From: Geomobilibacter sp964431365
GTDB lineage: Bacteria; Desulfobacterota; Desulfuromonadia; Geobacterales; DSM-12255
Assembly: GCA_964431365.1 (NCBI GenBank)
Contig: CAYSJJ010000007.1
Coordinates: 16,843-80,842, forward strand
Direction: 5' to 3'
DNA: 64,000 bases
Position numbers and translations under genes: made by a program. The notes under the pieces are model-generated. The model did not search any database. It was not told the origin of the DNA and saw only the letters and a list, made by a program, of their open reading frames with translations. Positions 33,926-42,999 of the stretch are shown here, in pieces (the stretch's first letter is position 1; each line of letters begins with the position of its first letter).

Positions 33926-35491
33926 CTAGAGACTCTGCTGCTCCACGAATCGCTCCTTCATGGAGTCGAGGCGGTTCAGGGCGTTTATGTACGCCTTGGC
34001 CGACGCCTCGATGATGTCGGTTGACGAGCCACGGCCGGTAACGGTCCGCCCTCCTTCGCTGACCCTGACGTTCACTTCACCCTGGGCATCGGTGCCGCCG
34101 GTGATGGAGCCGACATTGTACTGATCCAGACGGGCCTTGCTCTTGGTCAGCTTCTTGATCGCCTTGAGAGTGGCATCGACCGGACCGTCACCCAGCTCTG
34201 CGGTCCGGACCGGTGTCCCGGCGATCTCCATCTGTACGGTGGCGGTAGCAACAGCAAAGGAACCGCAGGTCACCGTGATGTGGTCCAGCTTGTATGTTTC
34301 CGTCGCCTCGGTCCGCATCGTCTCCTCGGCCATGATGGCGTCCAGGTCCTCGTCGAAGACCTCCTTCTTCAGGTCGGCAAGGGACTTGAACCGATCAAAT
34401 GACTTATTGAGCTGCTCATCCGTCAGTTCGTATCCCATTTCTGCCAGCCGCTTCTTGAACGCATGGCGGCCCGAATGTTTACCCAGCACTAGGGCGTTGG
34501 CCTTCAGGCCGACCGACTCGGGAGTCATGATCTCGTAGGTGGACTTCTCCATCAGCACACCGTGCTGATGGATCCCCGATTCGTGGGCAAAGGCGTTCGC
34601 CCCGACAATCGACTTGTTCGGCTGGACCATGATGCCGGTGATGGTCGAGAGGAGACGGCTGGCAGGGGTAAGCTGCTCGGTGGCCACGTTGGTCCGGTAG
34701 GGGAGGATGTCGTGGCGGGTCCGCAGAATCATGACGAACTCCTCCAGGGAGCAGTTGCCAGCCCGCTCGCCGATGCCGTTGATGGTGCACTCCACCTGGC
34801 CGGCGCCGGCCTGAATGGCGGCGATGGAGTTCGCAACCGACAGGCCGAGGTCATTGTGACAATGGACCGAGATGANNNNNNNNNNCTGGTCGATGTTCTT
34901 CACATTCTCCTTCAGGTACTTGATGATGTTGAAGTACTCGAACGGGATGGTGTAGCCGACGGTGTCCGGGATGTTGACCGTGGTGGCGCCGGCGTCGATG
35001 ACCGCCGCTACAACCTCGGCCAGGAATGGCAGACGGGTCCGGACGGCATCCTCGCAGGAGAACTCCACGTTGGAGGTGTAGGACCTGGCCCGTTTCACGG
35101 CCTTCACAGCCGCCTCCAGCACCCGGGCCGGCTCCATCTTCAGTTTGTACTTCATATGGATATCCGAGGTGGCGATGAAGGTATGGATCCGTCCCCGCTC
35201 GCCGGCATGCTGCAGTGCCTCCCAGGCCCGGTCGATATCCTTGTCGCTGGAACGGCAGAGACCGGCGATTTCAGGCCTCTTGACCGTCTGGGCGATCCGC
35301 TTCACCGCCTCGAAATCGCCTTCCGAGGCGATGGGGAAGCCGGCTTCGATGACGTCCACGTTCAGCTTTTCAAGCTGCTTGGCCACCCGCAGTTTTTCCT
35401 CGATATTCATGCTGTTACCCGGGGACTGCTCCCCGTCACGCAGCGTGGTGTCGAAAATCTTGATGGTCTGTAACGCCTCTTTTTTTGCCAT
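33926..35491 (-). CDS. leuA: 2-isopropylmalate synthase (contains a 10-N assembly gap)
   Basis: About 520 residues. Seen: IKIFDTTLRDGEQSPGNSMN at the start, SVHCHNDLGLSVANSIAAIQAGAGQVECTINGIGERAGNCSLEE with metal ligands HCHND, and the C-terminal regulatory domain with the GDGPVDATLKAI segment that senses leucine. It condenses acetyl-CoA with 2-oxoisovalerate. Start ATG at 35491 follows GGAGGAACAGGGC. The N run at 34876-34885 falls between NIDQ and ISVHCHND; a gap of about four bases would restore the usual QAVISVHCHND, so the gene is read as intact. Controlled by the T-box upstream. Confidence 0.95.
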   Translation of the reverse strand: MAKKEALQTIKIFDTTLRDGEQSPGNSMNIEEKLRVAKQLEKLNVDVIEAGFPIASEGDFEAVKRIAQTVKRPEIAGLCRSSDKDIDRAWEALQHAGERGRIHTFIATSDIHMKYKLKMEPARVLEAAVKAVKRARSYTSNVEFSCEDAVRTRLPFLAEVVAAVIDAGATTVNIPDTVGYTIPFEYFNIIKYLKENVKNIDQXXXXISVHCHNDLGLSVANSIAAIQAGAGQVECTINGIGERAGNCSLEEFVMILRTRHDILPYRTNVATEQLTPASRLLSTITGIMVQPNKSIVGANAFAHESGIHQHGVLMEKSTYEIMTPESVGLKANALVLGKHSGRHAFKKRLAEMGYELTDEQLNKSFDRFKSLADLKKEVFDEDLDAIMAEETMRTEATETYKLDHITVTCGSFAVATATVQMEIAGTPVRTAELGDGPVDATLKAIKKLTKSKARLDQYNVGSITGGTDAQGEVNVRVSEGGRTVTGRGSSTDIIEASAKAYINALNRLDSMKERFVEQQSL

Positions 35492-35577
35492 GCCCTGTTC
35501 CTCCTTTGCCCTGTTGAGCTGCACCGTAAGCAGCTATGCCTGATTGCCTGCCGGATCGCGGCAGGACCTCGTAAATA

Positions 35578-35830
35578 AAAAAAAGCCTTCGCCCCAATGC
35601 AAGGGACGAAGGCTTTGCGCGCTCCGTGGTACCACCCTCATTCACCCGACGACAACAACGCCGGGCCTTGATTGCCCCGTTACGTGGGGGTGACGGCTCC
35701 GCTTACTGCCATTTCACCGGAGCGGCTCCGAGGCGAGTTCACCGTGTCCCCTTACTGACTTGCACCAACCGTCAGCTCTCTGGAAAGGGTTCAGCGATTA
35801 CTACTCCTCTTCTCAGCCTTTGAACTTTCA
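35578..35830 (-). promoter_or_regulatory. Leucine T-box leader of leuA
   Basis: On the minus strand: stem I with AGAGAGC (35781-35775) and GGTTGGTG (35770-35763), a specifier CTC (Leu; 35737-35735) in GAACTCGCC, the T-box AGGGTGGTACCACGG (35638-35624) and a terminator hairpin (35616-35581). Uncharged tRNA-Leu would pair with CTC and with TGGT of the T-box (discriminator A) to stabilise the antiterminator and let leuA be transcribed when leucine is short. T-boxes are mostly a Gram-positive device but are known before leuA in Geobacter-type Deltaproteobacteria. Confidence 0.9.
35581..35616 (-). terminator. T-box attenuator terminator of leuA
   Basis: Stem AAAGCCTTCG / CGAAGGCTTT with a T-run on the minus strand just downstream of the T-box sequence; it competes with the antiterminator. 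Confidence 0.85.
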
Positions 35831-35833
35831 GTG

Positions 35834-35863
35834 ATGATACGGAAAAGCCTCGACCAGTGTCAA
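35834..35863 (-). promoter_or_regulatory. Promoter of the leuA T-box transcript
   Basis: TTGACA (35863-35858), 18-bp spacer, TATCAT (35839-35834) on the minus strand, close before the T-box. Confidence 0.75.
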
Positions 35864-35930
35864 GGCTTTTTCTCTGTAATTTTCGCTTGTTCCTGAGGTC
35901 GAACATTTTTTTACCGGGACAGAACAGGGA

Positions 35931-36725
35931 TCAATCCTTTTTCCCCCCGGCAGTGACCGCCTCATGCCCCTTGTGCACGGCCTTCTCCAGACGCCTGCGC
36001 CGCGGCCAGGTGACCAGAAAGGTTATCGGCCCGGACAGGATGTAACAGACGAAAAAGACGAACATCATGATTGCCGGCTCGGCGGCGATGATGATGATGA
36101 GCAGGACCGCCAGCACCAGGAACCCGAACGGCTGGCGCTTGATCAGCTCGGGATCCTTGAAGGAGTAGTACTTGACGCTGGAGACCATCAGGAACGCCAG
36201 GCAGTAGATCAGGATCAGGATGGCCAGCTTCTTGTACGAACTGGGCCAGCCGAAGTGGTAGAAAAAGATGACGGTCGCGGAGACCATGCTGGCAGCAGCC
36301 GGAATGGGGAGACCGATGAACCGCTTGCTCTCCACGGTGTTCACCTGGACATTGAAACGGGCCAGCCGCAAGGCCCCGCAGACGACGAACAGAAAGGCCG
36401 CCAGCCATCCCAGTCGGCCGAACGGCTTCAGCGCCCAGGAAAACATCAGCAGGCCGGGGGCCACGCCGAAGGCCACCAGGTCGGCAAGGGAGTCGTACTC
36501 GACACCGAACTGGCTGGTGGTGCCGGTTGCCCGGGCCACCTTGCCGTCCAGACCGTCAAAGACCGACGAAACCAGTATCCAGATGGCCGCGGTCCGGTAA
36601 TCCCCCCCCATGGTCGCAACCATGCTGTAGAAGCCGGCGAACAGGCTTCCGGTGGTGAATAGGTTGGGGAGGATGTAAATCCCCTTGCGCATGCTCTCGA
36701 TCCGGGCGCGTCTCTCTTCGCTCAC
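35931..36725 (-). CDS. pssA: CDP-diacylglycerol-serine O-phosphatidyltransferase
   Basis: A 264-residue membrane enzyme with the CDP-alcohol phosphotransferase signature DGLDGKVARATGTTSQFGVEYDSLADLV (DGxxARx8GxxxDxxxD). It makes phosphatidylserine. Start GTG at 36725 shares four bases with the psd stop (GTGA) and has GGGG eight bases before. It follows psd in the ilv operon, and the pair forms the phosphatidylethanolamine route. Confidence 0.93.
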   Translation of the reverse strand: MSEERRARIESMRKGIYILPNLFTTGSLFAGFYSMVATMGGDYRTAAIWILVSSVFDGLDGKVARATGTTSQFGVEYDSLADLVAFGVAPGLLMFSWALKPFGRLGWLAAFLFVVCGALRLARFNVQVNTVESKRFIGLPIPAAASMVSATVIFFYHFGWPSSYKKLAILILIYCLAFLMVSSVKYYSFKDPELIKRQPFGFLVLAVLLIIIIAAEPAIMMFVFFVCYILSGPITFLVTWPRRRRLEKAVHKGHEAVTAGGKKD

Positions 36726-37384
36726 GGCAGTATCCCCAGCACGGTTTCGCCGCAACGGGTCTTCTCACCCATGGCGACCGTGATCTCCGTCCCCTTGGGG
36801 AGATAGACGTCGAGCCGTGACCCGAATCGGATCAGGCCGTACCGCTCTCCCCGGTTGAGGCTGTCCCCCTTCTTGGCATAGCAGACGATCCGGCGGGCGA
36901 TAAGTCCGGCCACCTGGACCACGACGATTTTGACGCCCCTGGCCGCTTCCAGGACGATGCCGAGCCGTTCGTTCTCGAAGGTGGCGCGCTCGTGCCGCAC
37001 GTCGAGGAATTTGCCCGAAACGTAGAAGGTGTCGACCACCCGGCCGGTAAGGGGCACCCGGTTCACATGCACGTTGAAGACCGACATGAAGATGCTCACC
37101 TTGCTCATCTCCTGCCCCAGATGTTCTTCAATGGCGTCGCCCAGGTAGACGATGACCCCGTCGGCCGGTGCCAGCACGGCCCGTTCGTCGGTCGTGCCGC
37201 TACGCTCCGGGTTGCGGAAGAAGAAGACGATGAAGCCGGTCAGCAGCAGCAGGAAACAGGCCAGGGCCAGCAGCCAACCGCTGCAGGTGCGCCAGTACAG
37301 GAAGGCGGCAACGGCCGTAAGAACGGCGGCCAGGGCAATGAACGGGAATCCTTCGGCGGCTATGGGTGTATGTTGATTGCGCAT
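36722..37384 (-). CDS. psd: Phosphatidylserine decarboxylase proenzyme
   Basis: A 220-residue protein of the short bacterial/archaeal type. Two N-terminal helices, then the catalytic core (APADGVIVYLGDAIEEHLG, FMSVFNVHVNRVP) and the pyruvoyl-forming Gly-Ser in LIRFGSRLDVYLP, where self-cleavage makes the active subunit. It makes phosphatidylethanolamine. ATG at 37384 with GGAGG further upstream than usual. Confidence 0.93.
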   Translation of the reverse strand: MRNQHTPIAAEGFPFIALAAVLTAVAAFLYWRTCSGWLLALACFLLLLTGFIVFFFRNPERSGTTDERAVLAPADGVIVYLGDAIEEHLGQEMSKVSIFMSVFNVHVNRVPLTGRVVDTFYVSGKFLDVRHERATFENERLGIVLEAARGVKIVVVQVAGLIARRIVCYAKKGDSLNRGERYGLIRFGSRLDVYLPKGTEITVAMGEKTRCGETVLGILP

Positions 37385-37415
37385 AATGCTATGGCACCTC
37401 CGGCATAAACAGCAG

Positions 37416-37462
37416 AAAGGCCAGACGAGGCACACGAAAAAGCGCAACCTCGCCCGGCCTTT
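37416..37462 (-). terminator. Hairpin between ilvC and psd
   Basis: Stem AAAGGCC...CGAGG paired with CCTCG...GGCCTTT, 24 bp past the ilvC stop. The T-run is poor, so it may only reduce read-through into psd-pssA. Confidence 0.45.
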
Positions 37463-37485
37463 GCGGAATCAGTGCCGCTGTTCTC

Positions 37486-38496
37486 CTAGTTCTTGCTCTT
37501 GTCGACGATCTTCTGGATCCAGGGCATCATGCTCCGGAGCTTCTCGCCGACCTGCTCGATCGGGTGGGCAGCGTTGAGCCGGCGGCGCGCCGTCATCTCC
37601 GGATAGTTGGCCATCCCTTCGAGGATGAAGCGCTTGGCATACTCGCCGTTCTGGATGTTGCCCAGACACTCCTTCATCGCCTTGCGGCTCTGCTCGTTTA
37701 TCACCTGCGGACCGGTGACGTATTCGCCGTATTCGGCGTTGTTGGAGATGGAGTAGTTCATGTTGGCGATGCCGCCTTCGTACATCAGGTCGACGATCAG
37801 CTTGAGCTCGTGCAGGCACTCGAAGTAGGCCATCTCAGGCGCGTACCCCGCCTCCACCAGCGTCTCGAAGCCGGCCTTGACCAGCTCGACAGCCCCGCCG
37901 CAGAGGACGGCCTGCTCACCGAACAGGTCGGTTTCGGTCTCGTCCTTGAAGGTGGTTTCGATGATGCCGGTGCGGCCGCCCCCGATGGCGCTGGCATAGG
38001 AAAGCGCCACTTCGCGGGCCTTGCCCGAAGCGTCCTGGAACACCGCAATCAGGTCAGGAATCCCCCCGCCCCTGACGAACTCGGAGCGGACCGTGTGGCC
38101 GGGTGCCTTGGGGGCGATCATGATCACGTCCAGGTCGGCGCGAGGCACGACCTGATTGTAGTGAATGGCAAAGCCGTGGGCAAAGGCCAGGGTGGCGCCC
38201 TGCTTCAGCTTCGGCTCGATCTCGTCGCGGTAGAGGCGGGACTGGAACTCGTCGGGGGTAAGGATCATCACCAGGTCTGCCGAAGCAACGGCCTCGGCAA
38301 CGCTTGCCACCTTCAGACCGGCATTCTGCGCCTTGACTGCAGACGCCGAACCGGCACGCAGGGCCACGGTCACGTCAACCCCGGAATCCTTCAGATTGCA
38401 GGCATGGGCGTGCCCCTGGGAACCGTAGCCAACCACCGTCACTTTTTTGCCCTTGATGATCGCGAGATCACAGTCTCTGTCGTAATAAACGTTCAT
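37486..38496 (-). CDS. ilvC: Ketol-acid reductoisomerase
   Basis: A 336-residue class I enzyme: Rossmann motif VTVVGYGSQGHAHACNLKDSG at about residue 19, and the knotted C-terminal domain with ECLHELKLIVDLMYEGGIANMNYSISNNAEYG (metal-binding E residues). It reduces acetolactate and acetohydroxybutyrate. Start ATG after GGAGGATGTAC. Third step after ilvBN in the same operon, but separated from ilvN by a repeat element. Confidence 0.97.
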   Translation of the reverse strand: MNVYYDRDCDLAIIKGKKVTVVGYGSQGHAHACNLKDSGVDVTVALRAGSASAVKAQNAGLKVASVAEAVASADLVMILTPDEFQSRLYRDEIEPKLKQGATLAFAHGFAIHYNQVVPRADLDVIMIAPKAPGHTVRSEFVRGGGIPDLIAVFQDASGKAREVALSYASAIGGGRTGIIETTFKDETETDLFGEQAVLCGGAVELVKAGFETLVEAGYAPEMAYFECLHELKLIVDLMYEGGIANMNYSISNNAEYGEYVTGPQVINEQSRKAMKECLGNIQNGEYAKRFILEGMANYPEMTARRRLNAAHPIEQVGEKLRSMMPWIQKIVDKSKN

Positions 38497-38585
38497 GTAC
38501 ATCCTCCATGTATTTTCTGCTCAGAAATTCTCTGGCACTTGTGAATATGAACTGTTGCTGGAACGTGAATTTTTTGCAAGGTCAA

Positions 38586-38665
38586 GGCACCAGATTGCGG
38601 ACAATTCGCTTGCGAATTGGACAGCGAAGGCTGCCCGCAGGGCGAGGCCAATGGCCGAGTCAAAA
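38586..38665. repeat. Second copy of the hairpin repeat family, in the ilvN-ilvC gap
   Basis: The reverse complement matches the middle of the 32695-32899 element: gACTCGGCC, CCCTgCGGGcaGCCTTC, GTCCAATT and the central hairpin CAATTCGC-TT-GCGAATTG (38602-38619). The terminal repeats are not clear here, so it looks like a degraded or internal copy. Confidence 0.65.
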
Positions 38666-38680
38666 GCCGCGTTCCATTTC

Positions 38681-39172
38681 TTAACCTTTCCACCCTTTGG
38701 CGCCTCGGCCTATGGCCACCGCCCCGGTCCTGACCAGTTCCTTCAGCCCCAGCGGCCGAAGCAGCTCCAGGATGGCGTCGATCTTGGCCGGCGCCCCGGT
38801 GGCCTCGATGGTGTAGGACTTGGGGGTGACATCGATGATCTTGGCCCGGAAGATGTCGACAATCCGCAGCACTTCCGCCCGGCTGTCGTCTTCGGCAGTC
38901 ACCTTTACCAGCGCCATTTCCCGCTCGATGGCACTGCCGTCCGTAAAGTCTATCACCTTGATCACGTCGATCAGCTTGTTCAGCTGCTTGGTGATCTGTT
39001 CCAGGATCTGCTCGTCACCGCGGGTGACAAGCGTTATGCGGGAGATCGATTCGTCGTTGGTAGGCGCAACGGCCAGGGAGTCAATATTGAATCCCCTGCC
39101 GGAAAAGAGCGCCGCGACCCTCGACAATACACCGAATTCGTTCTCGACGAGAACCGAAATTGTATGTTGCAT
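38681..39172 (-). CDS. ilvN: Acetolactate synthase small (regulatory) subunit
   Basis: A 163-residue protein with an N-terminal ACT domain (QHTISVLVENEFGVLSRVAALFSGRGFNIDSLAVAPTNDESISRITLV) and a C-terminal ACT-like domain. It binds valine and activates IlvB. ATG at 39172 after TGGAGGATTTTC. Confidence 0.96.
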   Translation of the reverse strand: MQHTISVLVENEFGVLSRVAALFSGRGFNIDSLAVAPTNDESISRITLVTRGDEQILEQITKQLNKLIDVIKVIDFTDGSAIEREMALVKVTAEDDSRAEVLRIVDIFRAKIIDVTPKSYTIEATGAPAKIDAILELLRPLGLKELVRTGAVAIGRGAKGWKG

Positions 39173-39185
39173 GAAAATCCTCCAG

Positions 39186-39243
39186 GGATCGGGCTCAAGG
39201 CTCAAGGCTCAAGGCCCAAGATGATTCTTGTGCCCTGCGCCCT
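39186..39243. repeat. Short-word repeats in the ilvB-ilvN gap
   Basis: GGCTCAA in three to four tandem copies (39193-39213), then variants of CCTTGCGCCCTGCGCC on the other side. Same class of low-complexity intergenic arrays as elsewhere in the window. Confidence 0.6.
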
Positions 39244-39260
39244 GCGCCTTGCGCCAGGTT

Positions 39261-40974
39261 TTAAGCATTCAGAACCATCTCGTTCAGAGAGGCACCGGCG
39301 GGCACCATGGGGAGCACTTTTTCCTCACGGGCGACCTTGAACTCCATGATGACCGGCCCGGGGGTGGCGAACCCCTTCTTGATGGTCTCCTCGACCTCGT
39401 CCGTCTTGGTGGCTTGGAATCCCTTGGCGCCGAACGCCTCAGCCAGCTTGACGAAGTCGATGGGGAGCTCCATGCAGGTCTCGGAGTAGCGCTTGTCGAA
39501 GAAGAGCTCCTGCCACTGGCGGACCATTCCCAGGAAGTTGTTGTTCAGGATCACGATCTTGACCGGCAGACGGTTCTGGACCAGGGTGGCGATCTCCTGC
39601 ATGTTCATCTGGAAACCGCCGTCGCCGCAGACCACGATCACCTGCCGGTCCGGGAAGGCCGCCTGGGCCCCCATGGCGGCCGGCAGACCGTACCCCATGG
39701 TACCGAGCCCGCCGGAGGAGAGGAGGGTGCGGGGGCTGGTGAAGGTGAAGAACTGGGCGGTCCACATCTGATGCTGCCCCACGTCGGTGGCAACGATGGC
39801 GTCGGGCTGGGAAAGCTCGCGAAGCTTCTCGATGACGTACTGCGGCTTGATGGTCGTCGATGAGTGCTTGTAGGTCAGCGGGTGCTTGGCCTTCCACCCT
39901 TCGATCTCCTCCTGCCACGGCTTGATGGCCGAATGGAACTCGGCCAGCTTGCCGGGGTGCGCATCGACCTCATGGATCATCCTGGCCAGCACATCCTTCA
40001 CGTCGCCGACAATGGGAAGGTCGACCCGGACGTTCTTCTTGATGGAGGTCGGGTCGACGTCGATATGGATGATCTTGGCGTGAGGGGCAAAGGTGGAGAG
40101 CTTGCCGGTCACCCGGTCGTCGAACCGGGCGCCTATCGCCACCAGCACGTCGGCGTGGGTCATGGCCATGTTGGCGTAGTACGTGCCGTGCATCCCGAGC
40201 ATCCTGAGGGAGTTCGGCTCGTTTTCCGGATAGGCGCCAAGCCCCATGAGGGTGGTGGTCACCGGCACGTTCAACNNNNNNNNNNAACGTCTTGCAGAGC
40301 CTGGTCAGCTCCTCCGAAGCATTCCCCAGGATGACCCCGCCGCCAGCGTAGATCACCGGCTTCTTCGCGCTCATCAGCAGGGCAACGGCCCGCTCGATCT
40401 GCTTCGGATGTCCTTCCACGGTCGGCTTGTAGCTCCGGATCTCGATGGTCTCCGGGTACTTGAACTCGGCCTGGGCGATCTGCACGTCCTTGGGGATATC
40501 CACCAGGACCGGCCCGGGGCGTCCGGTCCGGGCGATGTAGAAGGCCTTCTTGATGATGGTCGGCAGCTCCTTGACGTCCCTGACCAGGAAATTGTGCTTG
40601 GTGCAGGGGCGGGTGATGCCGATGATGTCCACTTCCTGAAAGGCATCGTTGCCGATCAGCGCGGTGGGGACCTGGCCGGTGATGATCACGACCGGGATCG
40701 AGTCCATGTAGGCCGTGGCAATGCCGGTCACCGTGTTGGTCGCACCGGGGCCGGAGGTGGCAATGGCAACGCCGACCTTGCCGGTGGCGCGGGCAAAGCC
40801 GTCGGCCGCATGCACACCCGCCTGCTCGTGCCGCGGCAGGATATGGCGGATCTCCTTGAAGCTGAAGATCTCGTCGTAGATATTGATAACCGTGCCGCCG
40901 GGATAGCCGAATACCGTATCGACCCCTTCCCGCTTCAGGCACTCCAGAAGAATCCGTGCTCCGTTCATTTTCAT
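39261..40974 (-). CDS. ilvB: Acetolactate synthase large subunit (contains a 10-N assembly gap)
   Basis: ThDP enzyme for the first common step of valine and isoleucine synthesis. N-terminal part: GVDTVFGYPGGTVINIYDEI, HILPRHEQAGVHAADGFARATGKVGV. C-terminal part: VIVVCGDGGFQMNMQEIATLVQNRLPVKIVILNNNFLGMV, the ThDP motif. The two parts are in different frames across the N run at 40276-40285; if the run stands for 0 or a multiple of 3 bases, the frame is whole, and zero gives LCKTLLNVPVTTTLMG as expected. I therefore call one intact gene. Start ATG at 40974 with GGAGGACATGAT. Confidence 0.93.
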
Positions 40975-41024
40975 ATCATGTCCTCCCCGTACAGGGAATC
41001 AGGGCAAGCGCCCTGCGTAGTAAA

Positions 41025-42686
41025 TTAATCGGCCGATGTGATGGCACCGGTATGGGCCGACGTGACCACCTTGGCGTAGCGGGCGAGCCACCCCGTCCTG
41101 ATCTTGGGCTCCGGGGCCTTCCACCCCGCCCGTCGGGCAGCCAGGGTCGCATCGTCCACCAGAAGTTCAAGCCGGCGGTTCGGGATATCGAGGCGGATCC
41201 GGTCCCCCTCCTCCACCAGGGCGATGGGGCCACCCTCGGCAGCCTCGGGCGAGATGTGGCCAATGCAGGGACCGCGGGTGCCGCCCGAGAACCGGCCGTC
41301 GGTGATCAAGGCAACCGAATCGCCGAGCCCGAGTCCCATGATGGCTGCCGTCGGCGCCAGCATCTCCCGCATCCCCGGACCACCCTTCGGTCCTTCGTAG
41401 CGGATGACCACAACGTTGCCGGCCGTGATCCTGCCATCCATGATGGCAGCCATGGCAGCCTCTTCCGAGTCGAAACAGCGGGCTGTCCCCTCGAACTGCA
41501 TCATGGCCGCCGACACGCCTGACTGCTTGACGACCGCCCCCTTCGGCGCGATGTTGCCGAAGAGGACAGCTATCCCTCCTTCCTTCTTGACTGGGTTGTC
41601 GAGCGGCCGAATGACCGTTTCATCGACATTTTCGACACTGGCAGCCAGCTGCCGGGTCGAGATACCCAGTACCGTAGGATTGTCTTTTATTTTGTCGCCC
41701 AACTGCTTGAGCACGCCAGCCACCCCACCGGCGGCGTCCAGGTCTTCCATGAAGTGTTCGCCGGCAGGATTCATGGAGGCCAGCTGTGGGGTCTCCTTGG
41801 CGAGCTGGTCGAAGGTCTCCAGCGGCAGGTCGACACCGGCCTCATGGGCTATGGCCAGGAGGTGGAGGACCGTGTTGGACGACCCCCCCAGGGCGAGATC
41901 AACCCGGATCGCGTTTTCAAAGGCGGCACGGGTCAGGATGCTCCGCGGGGTCACGTTGTTATGCACCATCTCGACGATCTTCTCGCCGGAGGCAAAGGCG
42001 ATCCGCCGCTTCAGCGCAGAAACAGCCAGGGCCGTACCGCAGCGCGGCAGGCTCATCCCCAGGGTCTCGGTCAGGATCGCCATGGTATTGGCGGTGAAGA
42101 GCCCCTGGCAGGAACCCATGCCGGGGCAGGCATTGTCTTCGCAGACCTGCAGTTCCTTGGCGTCGATTACGCCGGCCTTGTAACGGGCCATGGCCTCGAA
42201 GGTGTCGGTCACGAAGGAGTACTTCCGTCCGGCCTCCCCGCGCCCGCTCATCATCGGCCCGGCAGTCACCACGATGCAGGGGATGTCCAGCCGAGCGGCA
42301 GCCATGAGCATGCCGGGGGTAATCTTGTCGCAGTTGGTCAAAAGGACCAGCCCGTCCAGCCGGTGGGCTTCGGCTACCGATTCCACCATGTCGGCGATCA
42401 GTTCACGGGTGGGGAGCGAGTAGTGCATTCCCTTGTGCCCCATGGCGATGCCGTCGCAGACACCGGGAATGCCGAAGAAGAACGCATGTCCACCACCCGA
42501 GTGGACACCCTTCTCGATAAAACGTTCCAGGTCCCGCATCCCCACATGACCGGGGATCAGGTCGGTAAAACTGGTGGCCACACCGATAAACGGCTTGTCA
42601 AAGGCGCTCTGGGGAACACCGGCACCCTTCAGGAGCGCCCGGTGGGGCGTCCTCTCCAGACCCTGCTTGATGGTATCACTGCGCAT
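41025..42686 (-). CDS. ilvD: Dihydroxy-acid dehydratase
   Basis: A 553-residue iron-sulfur dehydratase with LLTNCDKITPGMLMAAARLDIPC and NACPGMGSCQGLFTANTM (cluster cysteines) and GSSNTVLHLLAIAHEAG, GRFSGGTRGPCIGHISPEA. It gives the oxoacids for valine and isoleucine. First gene of the ilvD-ilvB-ilvN-ilvC operon, 50 bp before ilvB. Confidence 0.97.
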   Translation of the reverse strand: MRSDTIKQGLERTPHRALLKGAGVPQSAFDKPFIGVATSFTDLIPGHVGMRDLERFIEKGVHSGGGHAFFFGIPGVCDGIAMGHKGMHYSLPTRELIADMVESVAEAHRLDGLVLLTNCDKITPGMLMAAARLDIPCIVVTAGPMMSGRGEAGRKYSFVTDTFEAMARYKAGVIDAKELQVCEDNACPGMGSCQGLFTANTMAILTETLGMSLPRCGTALAVSALKRRIAFASGEKIVEMVHNNVTPRSILTRAAFENAIRVDLALGGSSNTVLHLLAIAHEAGVDLPLETFDQLAKETPQLASMNPAGEHFMEDLDAAGGVAGVLKQLGDKIKDNPTVLGISTRQLAASVENVDETVIRPLDNPVKKEGGIAVLFGNIAPKGAVVKQSGVSAAMMQFEGTARCFDSEEAAMAAIMDGRITAGNVVVIRYEGPKGGPGMREMLAPTAAIMGLGLGDSVALITDGRFSGGTRGPCIGHISPEAAEGGPIALVEEGDRIRLDIPNRRLELLVDDATLAARRAGWKAPEPKIRTGWLARYAKVVTSAHTGAITSAD

Positions 42687-42743
42687 TGTTTACTCCGCCT
42701 GAATCTGCGCCGAAAATAGCGGCCGACGCTGAATAGAAAAGTG

Positions 42744-42773
42744 AAAATACTCCATTTCCCCCCACCCTGTCAA
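42744..42773 (-). promoter_or_regulatory. Promoter of the ilv operon
   Basis: TTGACA (42773-42768), 18-bp spacer, TATTTT (42749-42744) on the minus strand, about 58 bp before the ilvD start. Confidence 0.7.
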
Positions 42774-42854
42774 CTGTTTGAAATGACGTTATATGGCTGT
42801 TTCACCGCGTCAAATCTAAGTTTTGGGAGTGAGTGGGAAAAGTGCTATCGTCGC

Positions 42855-42990
42855 AGAGGACGCAGCGTAACGCGGGGCAGGATCAATGGACTGATATTTG
42901 TGAGATTTCAACAGGTTGGAGCTGCAATCTTGCTCTGCCTTTTTGTTTTCTCAGCGAACCTCTGCGCCTCCTGCGGTTCAAGCACGTTCC
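42855..42990. repeat. Inverted short-word repeats in the tsaB-ilvD gap
   Basis: A CGCAGAGGACGCAGCG block near 42855 faces its approximate complement AACCTCTGCGCCTCCTGCGG near 42958, about 85 bp apart. The gap 42687-42999 otherwise contains only the ilv promoter; no gene is seen. Confidence 0.5.
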
Positions 42991-42999
42991 AGATTGGCG

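Noticed and set aside
39970..40974. Frameshifted, pseudogene-like ilvB
   Set aside because: The shift depends only on the 10-N placeholder; both halves are intact IlvB sequence and join in frame if the gap is 0 or a multiple of three.
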